From positions 1 to 44,705 of IMG/VR virus record IMGVR_UViG_3300004770_000033: a DNA stretch of 44,705 bases; one strand, 5' to 3'. Under the pieces are notes generated by a model. The model was not told the DNA's origin. It was given only the letters and a program-made list of their open reading frames with translations, and ran no database searches. This DNA comes from a virus. The position numbers and the translations under genes are program-made. This document shows positions 14,901 through 21,936 of this stretch, one piece after another; within the stretch, counting starts at the first letter, position 1, and each line of letters starts with the position of its first letter.

Positions 14901-16077
14901 CAACAGTAAACGTGGTATTTGCAATAATTAGGTTAGCGTACGAGCCAGTGCCAATAAATGCGATATGATTGTTTAGTGGAACGCCTGTACCAGCAACAAG
15001 ATCATTGACCTGAAGAACAGGTGAAGGCGTTGTTGTTAGCTGATAAACTGACCATGGAGCAGGGATCTCGTTGGCGTTACCATAAGTTCCGATCGGAATA
15101 GATGTTGAGTCGGTGCTATACACAACAATGTGATCAAGGTTAGCATTGTTGATAACAGGAGAAACTAGAAGCGTACTGGTAAGTAACGAACCGTTTGGAA
15201 CACTGATTGAATTTGTATATAAATTATTCCAATAGCTTGTTGTATTGCCTAACGAATACATCACTGATGTATTCGGAACAATACTTCCTGTTAATAATAC
15301 ACCATTATTATCATAATTTATTCTATTATTATTTTCTGATAAAAGATAATTTGGATTGTTCCAATAAGCGCCAACACTATTAGAAGTGAGAACTTGATAT
15401 GATGATCCAAGACTATTATTTGCTAATATTCCTGCATTTAAATTGATATGATCAATGTATAAGTTGTTCCAATAATCTGATGGTGAACCAATATTATATA
15501 CGTTATTAGCACCAGGAATAAGGTTTTGATCTATATTACTAAGATCAACATTTCCTTCTGCTATCTGAGAAAAAATAAATTTTCTTTTGGTATCATCATA
15601 AGTTAAGAAGTGGCCTTGCATAATAGTTGATCGGTCGATGTCATCTAGATAACGAAGATTGACTTCACCACCACCATGACTACTACCAGCAAGAGCAATC
15701 TTTCTTGATTGCTCATGTATAATCTTATGAAAATCAGTTACATTTTTTTTAATAATATCCATTTCTTTGCGAAGTGAAGAATTGATCAAATCAAATTCTG
15801 TTTTCTTTGCATCTACTGGAATATTAATAGCAGATACAGCCTGTGATATAAGATTATCTGCTTCTACCAAAGGTTTTTGAATGATAACATTTTTGGCCAT
15901 AGGAGGCTCAATAATAACTTTTTCAATAATAGGTTTAGATATTTTAGATAAAGTAGAATCAAAATTTTTAAGAAGATTTTCTTCTTTTATTTTTTTTTCT
16001 TCAATCTTTTTTAGTTCTTCTTGTGCAGAAGTACCTAACATTTTAGCAAAATTTTCGAGAAATTTTTTTTCATCCAT
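11938..16077 (-). CDS. Large tail-fibre-like virion protein
   Basis: 1379 aa. N-terminal charged coiled coil (about residues 1-120), then GGGEVNLRYLDDIDRS and GHFLTYDDTKRKFIF (about 136-170), a module typical of virion structural and fibre proteins in T4-like phages of marine and rhizobial hosts. The remainder is a long beta-rich, Asn/Thr/Ser/Val-rich shaft with repeats, e.g. IGSPSDYWNNLYIDHINL (about 198) and LGNTTSYWNNLYTNSI (about 282), NNTTYAYGKTEIGLNVNTAL (two tandem copies) and YVGSVTAANVVSNSQLSSNL (two copies). It probably binds the host surface. No intramolecular chaperone domain was seen at the C-terminus. The ends may differ in evolutionary origin. Confidence 0.85.
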   Translation of the reverse strand: MDEKKFLENFAKMLGTSAQEELKKIEEKKIKEENLLKNFDSTLSKISKPIIEKVIIEPPMAKNVIIQKPLVEADNLISQAVSAINIPVDAKKTEFDLINSSLRKEMDIIKKNVTDFHKIIHEQSRKIALAGSSHGGGEVNLRYLDDIDRSTIMQGHFLTYDDTKRKFIFSQIAEGNVDLSNIDQNLIPGANNVYNIGSPSDYWNNLYIDHINLNAGILANNSLGSSYQVLTSNSVGAYWNNPNYLLSENNNRINYDNNGVLLTGSIVPNTSVMYSLGNTTSYWNNLYTNSISVPNGSLLTSTLLVSPVINNANLDHIVVYSTDSTSIPIGTYGNANEIPAPWSVYQLTTTPSPVLQVNDLVAGTGVPLNNHIAFIGTGSYANLIIANTTFTVAPPANGTLLTITRDVINPSFSITTIANTNIALTPGYNGVIIVNADIIPVTTNTNRLGTPAKRFKELWLGPGTLYVADETLGVDQALGAKDGNFYIKGGAGFNVGEFTFRDNQLAITDSNRDILFGSTLATGNVVFNRPIAVKTADTGKTSFSVSRAGLVNIVTPATILTTQAALSIAGANSEVSQPRNFTGTLLQGTAQDGQPARIAFDSFGSGTYVAIAGRAAGGTVQSPTQTIANDVLIRVTGQGWAADANTYVGSVGRINIAAAENFNSTSAGTKIVFQTTPVGSATIQTVTATVSSNGLSFVGNPTGAVTFPDNSVQNTAFNATNAVTRINVGTGLTQSGNVGIVGIDSTAVLSVTGTTNQIAVANIGGNYTLSLPQNLNTNAVVQFGSLTVNNFIVTGATTSAETLAISDKVLHLAYDSTTEEQLVGGGITLGNTSSSYYVSFLYDLNNYRWDTDGAGLKTNDLVAANSSISNIIVSNTAHFGAAYLTVGHDYPNAIIQVDDSLNSYAQIISQNHNTGTQASTDYVAVNDAGNDSSYYIDMGINSSNYSNTQWTISGPNDAYLYNANGNLTIGTSTEDKIIKFHVGGTLAENQIASLDTTGLYVDGDITAVNYYGTLKGTANNTLYVGSVTAANVVSNSQLSSNLANYQTLAGLSSNVAKLTSNNTTYAYGKTEIGLNVNTALVSNNTTYAYGKTEIGLNVNTALVSNNTLYVGSVTAANVVSNSQLSSNLANYALLSGATFTGPVIVNANLTTNSIFTVGNATVNTVISGSTITTSNLISKYVIANGSSGSSKQVLMSGGNSANVYWQWTNQHFALGANLSLNATSTSAQSLFGVGVQVANNSRYAISMIGTMASTGGGPAGAGNIGFGFGGTANLSSVYYQTTTSVDTTETGGAAPQLAAFRLTSNFIANSSVNQVTNFNKAYMMFNVQGIISVANGGTLIPQYDSDHAPSTLTLLALSSVTLELLGDDSIANSVTGNWA
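12691..13023 (-). repeat. Nested direct repeats inside the fibre gene
   Basis: A perfect 75-bp direct repeat (12691-12765 and 12949-13023) encloses a perfect 66-bp tandem duplication (12758-12823 and 12824-12889). Both periods are multiples of three, so the protein stays in frame and gains or loses 22-residue shaft units. Confidence 0.95.
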
Positions 16078-16086
16078 ATCTTTTCA

Positions 16087-16776
16087 CTACCTTAAAAATT
16101 TAGAAGTTATTTTTGTTTTGATTGTTCCAGTATTTAGGGTAACTTTCAATGCTACTCTTAATTTACCTTTACCTCCACCAGCACCAGCTGTATCAAGAAA
16201 AGCTTCTTTTATATGCACAGAATCAAATGGAACTGCATTCATGCCCATTATTCTTTTTATTCTCATGTTGGTGCTAAACAAAGAAAATTTTACCCCACCT
16301 TTTTGAACAATAACAAAATAATTATCTCCGCTATCTGCCCAATGTGCTCTAATCAATTCTACGAATAAATTTTTTTCTTGAGGAGTATTAAATTCAAATT
16401 CTGCTTTAGGAACTTTTCCAGAAGAATTTAAAATTCCTTCATCACCAACAAATCCAGCATAATGTTCTCCTTCAATCTTTCTCAAATGATCTATATATTT
16501 TTCAAAAGTATCATAACCTTTTAATTGTTTGATAATAATATCTACATCGGCATTTTCTTTGCCTCTAGTAACTGTTTTATCAAATATAGTAACAGAAGTG
16601 AAATCGCTGGTGCTTTTCACTTCTGCTTGTTGAGGTTTATTATCTAAATTAAAAATAATATCAGGAAGTTTACTAGCTTTTTTAGCAATAGATAATACCG
16701 GTATATTATAATTTTCAAGGATTGCTGCAAAATTTTCTTGAGCTTCTGCTCCTCTTTCAATACGGCTTTTTGACAT
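16087..16776 (-). CDS. PD-(D/E)XK-like nuclease candidate next to the fibre gene
   Basis: 229 aa. N-terminal helix RIERGAEAQENFAAIL is followed by KLPDIIFN (Asp39) and AEVKST (Glu52, Lys54), the spacing and order of a PD-(D/E)XK nuclease core. The C-terminal half is strand-rich with a Gly-rich AGAGGGKGKLRVALK. A restriction-like or repair nuclease is plausible, but adjacency to the fibre gene would also fit a virion protein that kept the fold. No promoter is evident between it and the fibre gene, so they are likely co-transcribed. Confidence 0.6.
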   Translation of the reverse strand: MSKSRIERGAEAQENFAAILENYNIPVLSIAKKASKLPDIIFNLDNKPQQAEVKSTSDFTSVTIFDKTVTRGKENADVDIIIKQLKGYDTFEKYIDHLRKIEGEHYAGFVGDEGILNSSGKVPKAEFEFNTPQEKNLFVELIRAHWADSGDNYFVIVQKGGVKFSLFSTNMRIKRIMGMNAVPFDSVHIKEAFLDTAGAGGGKGKLRVALKVTLNTGTIKTKITSKFLR

Positions 16777-16806
16777 ATTTAAAAAATCCTAAACATCATA
16801 CATTAT

Positions 16807-17373
16807 TTAGGTAATCCATTCATATATCTCTTTCCAATTTTTTGCCTTTGGAATGCCTTCATAATTCATATTATGCCCATGTTCCATAAGGATAGAGCGA
16901 AGACCTAATTTTTTACCAAGTTCTGCATTTTCAATCTTATCTTCGATCCAATAATATTCTTTATCCTTATACTTTACTAGTACATCATCCTTATCTGCAC
17001 CAGTATCAAGATAAGTAAAACCTTCAAATACACTTTCGCCAAAAATCTTTTGGAGATTCTGTGTCCTTAATTGACAAGAAGAAGGATCAAGACTAAGAGA
17101 ACTGATGACATGAAATACACATCCATGTTTACGATGAAGCTTCTGAACATATTCAACAGCATCACGAAGTGGTGGAAGAAATCCAATAACAGCCGATTCG
17201 TTAAAATCTGCTATTAAACACTTATAATTCTCATATGAAATACCATATCGTTTACCGATATTATATTCCTGATTATACTCTTCTATTTTTTTATAACCTT
17301 TACGCTCCATCCATACATCAAAAGCGTATTCCCAATTCAAAAGAACACCATCACAATCAGTTAAAATTAACAT
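16807..17373 (-). CDS. HAD-superfamily phosphatase
   Basis: 188 aa. Motif I TDCDGVLLNW (residues 4-13) has both catalytic Asp residues; a motif II Ser/Thr candidate lies in HVISSLS (about 92) and motif IV is YWIEDKIENAEL (about 141). The small cap and short length match phage-encoded HAD hydrolases annotated as 5'-nucleotidase-like. Possible role in nucleotide or polynucleotide 5'-end metabolism; substrate unknown. Confidence 0.85.
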   Translation of the reverse strand: MLILTDCDGVLLNWEYAFDVWMERKGYKKIEEYNQEYNIGKRYGISYENYKCLIADFNESAVIGFLPPLRDAVEYVQKLHRKHGCVFHVISSLSLDPSSCQLRTQNLQKIFGESVFEGFTYLDTGADKDDVLVKYKDKEYYWIEDKIENAELGKKLGLRSILMEHGHNMNYEGIPKAKNWKEIYEWIT

Positions 17374-17385
17374 AATAAAATCCTT

Positions 17386-17865
17386 TCAGTCTTGGATCAC
17401 ACCTTCGTTTATTTTACGATCTTGGGACCATTGAACAACTAAACCAATTGCTCTTCCATGTGCTTCTATTTCCCATGGTTGATCCCAATAAGACACTTTA
17501 ACAGTATCTATTTTTCTTTTATTGTACACATAAACTTTGTTGTTCTTCATTGTCTGGTAATATTCGCCTTTTGCCCATTGCTTTACATGGACCATTTCAT
17601 GAGCAAAACAATCCATCAAAACATGAAGTTTTTGATCTGGGTCTATATCTATAGAAAAAACTTTTGGTCTGAAATGAGTATCTTCCCATATGCAACAACC
17701 AAAGATGTTTTCATCTTTGTACATATTTTTTTTAAATGTTACTGTAATATCAAGCTTTTTCTTGAGATTTTCATTAAAAAATTTATCAAGAATAAACCCA
17801 CCAAAATCTCTAAAATGTTCAAGTATTAATGGAGAAACATGCTTTTGATTCTTAAATTTTATCAT
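17386..17865 (-). CDS. Zinc metallopeptidase-like protein (HExxH)
   Basis: 159 aa from ATG 17865; the longer frame would start upstream of the late-promoter start site. The motif AHEMVHVKQWAKGEYY (about residues 87-102) is HExxH, and WEIEAHGRAIG (about 131) supplies a downstream Glu, the gluzincin/SprT-like arrangement found in several small phage proteins. Probably binds zinc; substrate unknown. Driven by the minus arm of the palindromic late promoter at 17889-17900. Confidence 0.75.
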   Translation of the reverse strand: MIKFKNQKHVSPLILEHFRDFGGFILDKFFNENLKKKLDITVTFKKNMYKDENIFGCCIWEDTHFRPKVFSIDIDPDQKLHVLMDCFAHEMVHVKQWAKGEYYQTMKNNKVYVYNKRKIDTVKVSYWDQPWEIEAHGRAIGLVVQWSQDRKINEGVIQD

Positions 17866-17888
17866 AATAAATAATGTCCTCTTTGATC

Positions 17889-17900
17889 TATTTATAAATA
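17889..17900. promoter_or_regulatory. Palindromic bidirectional T4-type late promoter
   Basis: TATTTATAAATA contains TATAAATA on the plus strand (17893-17900) and on the minus strand (17896-17889), sharing four bases. Divergent genes start on both sides (17865 minus, 17959 plus). Confidence 0.85.
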
Positions 17901-17958
17901 ACACATATGATATAGTATGTCAATTGGTGAATCTGTTTTTATTAGAGGAAACACTAAA

Positions 17959-18477
17959 ATGATACCTATAGACCCAAATAAAGCTGCAAAATTAGGTGAA
18001 TCATGGGGCAAAACCGTAACTGATTCTGTTTTTGGTATTGTTGATGTAGTCGATAATCATAAAAAAAAGGTTGCACATGTTAATGCAGTCAATGAAGCCA
18101 ATAAAAGCGCATTAGACCATAACAAAAAAATAAACGAACAACAAAAAATTCTAAAGGATATGGCTATAGCTGAAGAAGCTAAAGTTCAAGAAGCTTTGTT
18201 ATTACAGGGAATGTCACCTGCTCAACGTGATGCATATTATAAGGCAAAAATAGCTGCTGGTAAGGCTAAAGCAAAAAGAGAATTAGAAGAAGCGGAATCT
18301 CGTGCAGAAACAGAAGCACTGATGCAAGTATTTGCATTAGTATTTGTTGGCGTACCATTAATTATATATTTATTTTTATTTTTTATAGTCACAATTTTTG
18401 CTTATACGGATCGCAGTTCTTATAGAGAAATTTCACCTTTTGTTCCCGGTTCACAAGCAATATATGGAAAATATTAA
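17959..18477 (+). CDS. Coiled-coil membrane protein, unknown function
   Basis: 172 aa from ATG 17959 with AGAGGA 9 bases upstream; an upstream ATG at 17917 has no ribosome site and is too close to the late transcript start. Long charged helix (about residues 40-125, e.g. KINEQQKILKDMAIAEEAKV), then one hydrophobic segment (FALVFVGVPLIIYLFLFFIV, about 125-147) and a short C-terminal tail. First gene of a three- or four-gene membrane operon. Confidence 0.75.
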   Translation: MIPIDPNKAAKLGESWGKTVTDSVFGIVDVVDNHKKKVAHVNAVNEANKSALDHNKKINEQQKILKDMAIAEEAKVQEALLLQGMSPAQRDAYYKAKIAAGKAKAKRELEEAESRAETEALMQVFALVFVGVPLIIYLFLFFIVTIFAYTDRSSYREISPFVPGSQAIYGKY

Positions 18478-18731
18478 TGGCTGATGAAAAACAACCACTT
18501 CATGATTTTTCTGTACATCCTTGGTTAATTGGGTTTGACAAAAAATCTGATAAAGAAAAAATATTAACTATTGTAGAACAATTGAAATATTTAGAAAATT
18601 TAATAGGAACAATTTCAGTTATTATGATATTTTCAGGAGCTATTCTTATAACTTTAATGGGATTATCTATTGTTACTGGAAAATTTGATCTTGGCATGTT
18701 ATTGTCAGTATTTAAATTAATTGGAGGATAA
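18477..18731 (+). CDS. Small membrane protein
   Basis: 84 aa, sharing one base with the previous stop. Polar N-terminus, then a hydrophobic segment (about residues 43-64, GTISVIMIFSGAILITLMGL) and a second weaker one (MLLSVFKLIGG). No family recognised. Co-transcribed with the coiled-coil and DUF4337 genes. Confidence 0.75.
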   Translation: MADEKQPLHDFSVHPWLIGFDKKSDKEKILTIVEQLKYLENLIGTISVIMIFSGAILITLMGLSIVTGKFDLGMLLSVFKLIGG

Positions 18732-18733
18732 TT

Positions 18734-19267
18734 ATGGTGGAAGAAAAAAAATTATCTCGTTCCGAAAGAGAAGCAAAATTAAAAGATAAAGCTGGATTTG
18801 TAATTTCTTTTTTTGCACTTTTTCTTGCATTTAACACATATATTGCAAATGGACTTAGTAGCACAATTTTAACAAATACAATAAAAGTTAATGATACATG
18901 GGCGTTTTATCAAGCCAAGAGTATTAAACAAACTATGAATGAAACTGCTGCTGATGAAGCAGAAGCTCGTGGTGATAAGGCAAAAGCTGAAAAGTATAGA
19001 GCTACTGCTGTTCGTTATGAGACTGAACCATCAACTGGCGAAGGCAAGAAAGAGTTGTTGGCGAAAGCTCTTGACCTTGAAGCTCAAAGAGATTTAGCAA
19101 AACAGAAATCTCCGTGGATTTCATTTGCTGGTTCTGCAATTCAAATGGCAATCGTTCTTGTATCTGCTTCAATAATTGCGGTAAGCTCTGCAATGTTCTG
19201 GAGTAGTTTTGGTCTGATGGCAATCGGTATTCTTCTCATGTTACAAGGATTATTCTTATGGATATAA
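18734..19267 (+). CDS. DUF4337-like membrane protein
   Basis: 177 aa. TM1 (about residues 16-36), the hallmark NDTWAFYQAKSIKQTMNE (about 52-69), a charged hairpin, then two C-terminal hydrophobic segments (about 135-177). This is the layout of DUF4337, a membrane protein family found in Proteobacteria and some phages with no proven function. GGAG ribosome site directly upstream. Confidence 0.85.
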   Translation: MVEEKKLSRSEREAKLKDKAGFVISFFALFLAFNTYIANGLSSTILTNTIKVNDTWAFYQAKSIKQTMNETAADEAEARGDKAKAEKYRATAVRYETEPSTGEGKKELLAKALDLEAQRDLAKQKSPWISFAGSAIQMAIVLVSASIIAVSSAMFWSSFGLMAIGILLMLQGLFLWI

Positions 19268-19359
19268 TAAAACTTTTCACATATACTGTATATGCATTTG
19301 TGGTAATGTCTTTTGGTATTGTGTTATTGGCTGGATATTCAATAACACATGGTGGTTAA
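19258..19359 (+). CDS. 33-aa single-pass membrane peptide
   Basis: ATG 19258 overlaps the end of the DUF4337 gene by 10 bases; stop TAA 19357-19359. Almost entirely hydrophobic (YAFVVMSFGIVLLAGYS). Position and hydrophobicity suggest a small membrane accessory peptide; no ribosome site stands out, so it may rely on coupling. Confidence 0.5.
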   Translation: MDIIKLFTYTVYAFVVMSFGIVLLAGYSITHGG

Positions 19360-19363
19360 TTAA

Positions 19364-20092
19364 TTATTTCCACTTTACTATTTCAAATGAACCATCATGG
19401 TTCTCAACCAATGCTGTGCAAGATTCTACCCAATCTCCACAATTCATATATCTAATGCCGCCAATGTCACGAATATTAGCATGGTGTATATGACCGCAAA
19501 TAATACCATCTAGTTTTTTTCCTTTGACGTAATTACTAAGTGTTTCTTCATAGTTTCCAATAAAGTTGACAGATTCTTTTACTTTATATTTAAGATATGC
19601 TGATAAAGACCAATATTTTAGACCAAAAACTGTTCTAATTTTATTGATAAAACGACTCATATCGATACTTATATCATAAGCCCAACCACCAAAATAAGCA
19701 AGCCATTTAGCATTACGCATCACAATATCAAACTGGTCTCCATGTGTTACATAATATATCTTTCCATCAACACCGACATGGACACAATCTTGTACCATAA
19801 TGATATGACCAAATTCATTATCACAATAGTTACGCATTACATCATCATGATTGCCGGGAATGTAAACTACTTCTGTACCTTTTCTTGCACGACGAAGTAA
19901 TTTTTGAATAACGTCGTTATGAAATTGAGACCATATCATTTTTCTTGACATAGCCCAACAATCAACAATATCGCCAACCAGATATATCTTCTCGCATTCA
20001 AATGTTTTCATAAACTCAAGCAATTGATCTGCTTGACTCATTTTCGTGCCTAAATGTAAATCTGAAATGAATACTGTTCTATAAGACTTCAT
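19364..20092 (-). CDS. LpxH-like metallophosphoesterase (UDP-2,3-diacylglucosamine pyrophosphatase type)
   Basis: 242 aa with a full calcineurin-type metal site: ISDLHLGT (Asp, His), LVGDIVDCW (Asp), IPGNHDD (Asn, His), VTHGDQFD (His) and ICGHIHHA (His pair). The sequence after motif 2 resembles LpxH-type enzymes, which split UDP-2,3-diacylglucosamine in lipid A synthesis. The neighbouring glycosyltransferase overlaps it by four bases, and this pairing with a GT2 gene is one I associate with alphaproteobacterial envelope loci. In the phage it may alter host lipid A or recycle lipid intermediates. Substrate is inferred. Confidence 0.82.
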   Translation of the reverse strand: MKSYRTVFISDLHLGTKMSQADQLLEFMKTFECEKIYLVGDIVDCWAMSRKMIWSQFHNDVIQKLLRRARKGTEVVYIPGNHDDVMRNYCDNEFGHIIMVQDCVHVGVDGKIYYVTHGDQFDIVMRNAKWLAYFGGWAYDISIDMSRFINKIRTVFGLKYWSLSAYLKYKVKESVNFIGNYEETLSNYVKGKKLDGIICGHIHHANIRDIGGIRYMNCGDWVESCTALVENHDGSFEIVKWK

Positions 20093-20790
20093 CTAAAATC
20101 CTTGTAGTCATTCGTTGTAGATTTATTTTTGAATGTTACTGATAGATAATTTATAAAGTACATCCATGTAGTAGAAATTATACCTTGTTCTTCAAGTCTT
20201 CTTGGTGATGTTGTAGTAATCATATACATGTTAAATATTATCTTACCAAGATGTTGGATACGTTTTGCTGTCATGGTATCTTCGCCATAGAAAGCAATAG
20301 AAAGGTCGTATCCTCCGACTTTATCAAGAGCTGATTTTTTAATCATAGTGTTGCCACCCTGAAGAAAAACACCAATATGATCGTTGCTTACTTTAGCAAG
20401 AAGATAATAGAACTTAGTCATTATTCGTAAACTAAACCCCGCCCCCTCATACTCAAGAGGTCCAGTTACAGCAACGACATCATCGTTTGATAATCTACTA
20501 AGTGCTTCCCAAATCCAACCATCAGTTATCTTTGAATCAGCATCAATGTTAGCAATTAAAAAACCTTTAGCATTTTCATAACCAGCTTGTCTTGCAAACA
20601 CAACACCTTTACGAGATTCTTTAACAATAAACGCTTGTTCTTCTTTTGCAATTTCAACTGTTTTATCAGTACAGTTATTATCAACTACGATAATCTCATA
20701 AGGAATATACCATACGTGTTTCCTAATTGAACGAATACAATCTTTGATATGTGCTTCTTCGTTATAACAAGGTATAATAAATGAAATCAT
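20089..20790 (-). CDS. GT2 family glycosyltransferase
   Basis: 233 aa. FIIPCYNEEAHIKDCI (residues 4-19), IIVVDNNCTDKT (about 34-45), ANIDADSKI (DxD-type donor site) and a C-terminal FYGEDTMTAKR (about 170-180) match inverting GT-A transferases. Overlaps the LpxH-like gene by ATGA. A late promoter lies 30 bases upstream. Together the pair could remodel lipid-linked sugars on the host envelope. Confidence 0.88.
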   Translation of the reverse strand: MISFIIPCYNEEAHIKDCIRSIRKHVWYIPYEIIVVDNNCTDKTVEIAKEEQAFIVKESRKGVVFARQAGYENAKGFLIANIDADSKITDGWIWEALSRLSNDDVVAVTGPLEYEGAGFSLRIMTKFYYLLAKVSNDHIGVFLQGGNTMIKKSALDKVGGYDLSIAFYGEDTMTAKRIQHLGKIIFNMYMITTTSPRRLEEQGIISTTWMYFINYLSVTFKNKSTTNDYKDFR

Positions 20791-20799
20791 AATAATACT

Positions 20800-21051
20800 T
20801 TACGTTGATGTATTTTTAATATTTATAGTTTTTTTTGTTTCTCTTTTACTTTTATCATACCAAAATTTACTACTTGTGCGCAATAATTCAGCACTAAGTC
20901 TAACATGCTCTAGTAGAGCAGTGGCAAGATCAGCTTTAGCTCTACGCCATTCTAGATCTTGTTCTTCAACCATTTCTTCCATAAGTTCAATTGCCATATC
21001 AACGTATGGACAAACATGTTCAGGAACTACAGGCTTCTTAATCATAGTCAT
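20800..21051 (-). CDS. Small helical protein, unknown function
   Basis: 83 aa (or 81 from the second ATG). Helical middle (MAIELMEEMVEEQDLEWRRA, LATALLEHVRLSAELLRTSS) and Lys-rich tail. No family recognised. Starts 14 bases inside the previous gene, suggesting coupling. Confidence 0.65.
   Translation of the reverse strand: MTMIKKPVVPEHVCPYVDMAIELMEEMVEEQDLEWRRAKADLATALLEHVRLSAELLRTSSKFWYDKSKRETKKTINIKNTST
20820..20827 (-). promoter_or_regulatory. T4-type late promoter (TATAAATA, minus)
   Basis: Plus strand reads TATTTATA 30 bases before the start codon of the GT2 gene. It sits inside the 3' end of the gene at 20800-21051. Confidence 0.7.
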
Positions 21052-21214
21052 TTTCCCAAACAGTATCTCTGATTAATCCACCATTCAATTCATATTCGTC
21101 AATAGTATACTCATCCTCATCACCACAATTTTTACAATATTCAATTGCTTTTTCAAGGCTATCGAATACGTGACTTGGATAATTATAATTCATAACGACA
21201 TAGATTTTAATCAT
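21038..21214 (-). CDS. 58-aa protein, unknown function
   Basis: ATG 21214 overlaps the previous stop (ATGA); TAA at 21038-21040. One helix (FDSLEKAIEYCKNCGDED) with CxxC and an acidic tail (RDTVWENDYD). The flanking beta strands (MIKIYVVMNY) suggest a small alpha/beta protein. Accepted because of tight overlap on both sides. Confidence 0.6.
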   Translation of the reverse strand: MIKIYVVMNYNYPSHVFDSLEKAIEYCKNCGDEDEYTIDEYELNGGLIRDTVWENDYD

Positions 21215-21312
21215 AGGTCAAGTGCATCCTTAAGCGATGGAAACTGCTCTGTAATCTGATTCCAAGCATCAATAGCAACTTCACGATGTTCCTTCTGTGT
21301 TCCATTAGCCAT
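21211..21312 (-). CDS. 33-aa peptide, unknown function
   Basis: ATG 21312 lies 7 bases after GGAG and overlaps the HNH gene stop; ends with ATGA into the next gene. Helical (HREVAIDAWNQITEQFPSLKDALDL). Similar tiny genes are common in this region; confidence is limited by length. Confidence 0.5.
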   Translation of the reverse strand: MANGTQKEHREVAIDAWNQITEQFPSLKDALDL

Positions 21313-21896
21313 CATTTTTCTCCATTAAAATAATTATACATCTTTTTGATGTGTCTGACAAACGATTCTTTATCTGTTGTTCCCTTCATGTTGTTACACA
21401 TCCAACAACATGGTACGCTATTTTCAACTGTATAACCTTTTGAGGAATCTACTCTGTCTATTCCTGTAAAGGAAAAATTACCACTCGTCTTACCTTGTCC
21501 TTTCTGAACATTTGTCAGAGCATCACCGCAGTAAAAACACGATCCTGTAACTATATCTACAAACTCTTTGGTTGTAAGATCATAATCAAGGTTTCGTTTT
21601 TGTGCGCCCCTTTTGTATTGATACTCAAGATTGTTTCTGGCAGCGATACCTTCTTCAAGTTGCCAAGGTTTCGTTTTAGGACCACCCTTACTTTTCCAAG
21701 TTTCAGAGTTGTGTTTTTGACATCCACAACTCTGAAACTTATGTATCAACCCCCCATTCACAATGGTTTCGTTGTTACAATAATGACAAAAACATCTTAG
21801 AGATACATGCTGACCAGAAACGTTGTTTGGCAATATATCAAGAACTTCTAGTTTACCCCAAAAATTTCCTACTTTGTGTTTTGAAGGTCTTCCCAT
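21312..21896 (-). CDS. HNH homing endonuclease
   Basis: 194 aa. N-terminal Cys-rich zinc region (CFCHYCNNE...SCGCQKHN), then the HNH core CFYCGDAL...FTGIDRVDSSKGYTVENSVPCCWMCNNMKG (about residues 135-180, given in pieces), typical of phage HNH endonucleases that bind zinc through four Cys. Has its own late promoter within the 3' end of thyX, and sits directly downstream of thyX, so thyX is a likely homing site. Confidence 0.9.
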   Translation of the reverse strand: MGRPSKHKVGNFWGKLEVLDILPNNVSGQHVSLRCFCHYCNNETIVNGGLIHKFQSCGCQKHNSETWKSKGGPKTKPWQLEEGIAARNNLEYQYKRGAQKRNLDYDLTTKEFVDIVTGSCFYCGDALTNVQKGQGKTSGNFSFTGIDRVDSSKGYTVENSVPCCWMCNNMKGTTDKESFVRHIKKMYNYFNGEK

Positions 21897-21928
21897 ATAA
21901 TATACTCCTAGTAATGAATACTAGTATG

Positions 21929-21936
21929 TATTTATA
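21929..21936 (-). promoter_or_regulatory. T4-type late promoter (TATAAATA, minus)
   Basis: TATTTATA on the plus strand, 33 bases before the HNH gene and overlapping the last codons of thyX. Lets the endonuclease be expressed late, independently of thyX. Confidence 0.7.
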
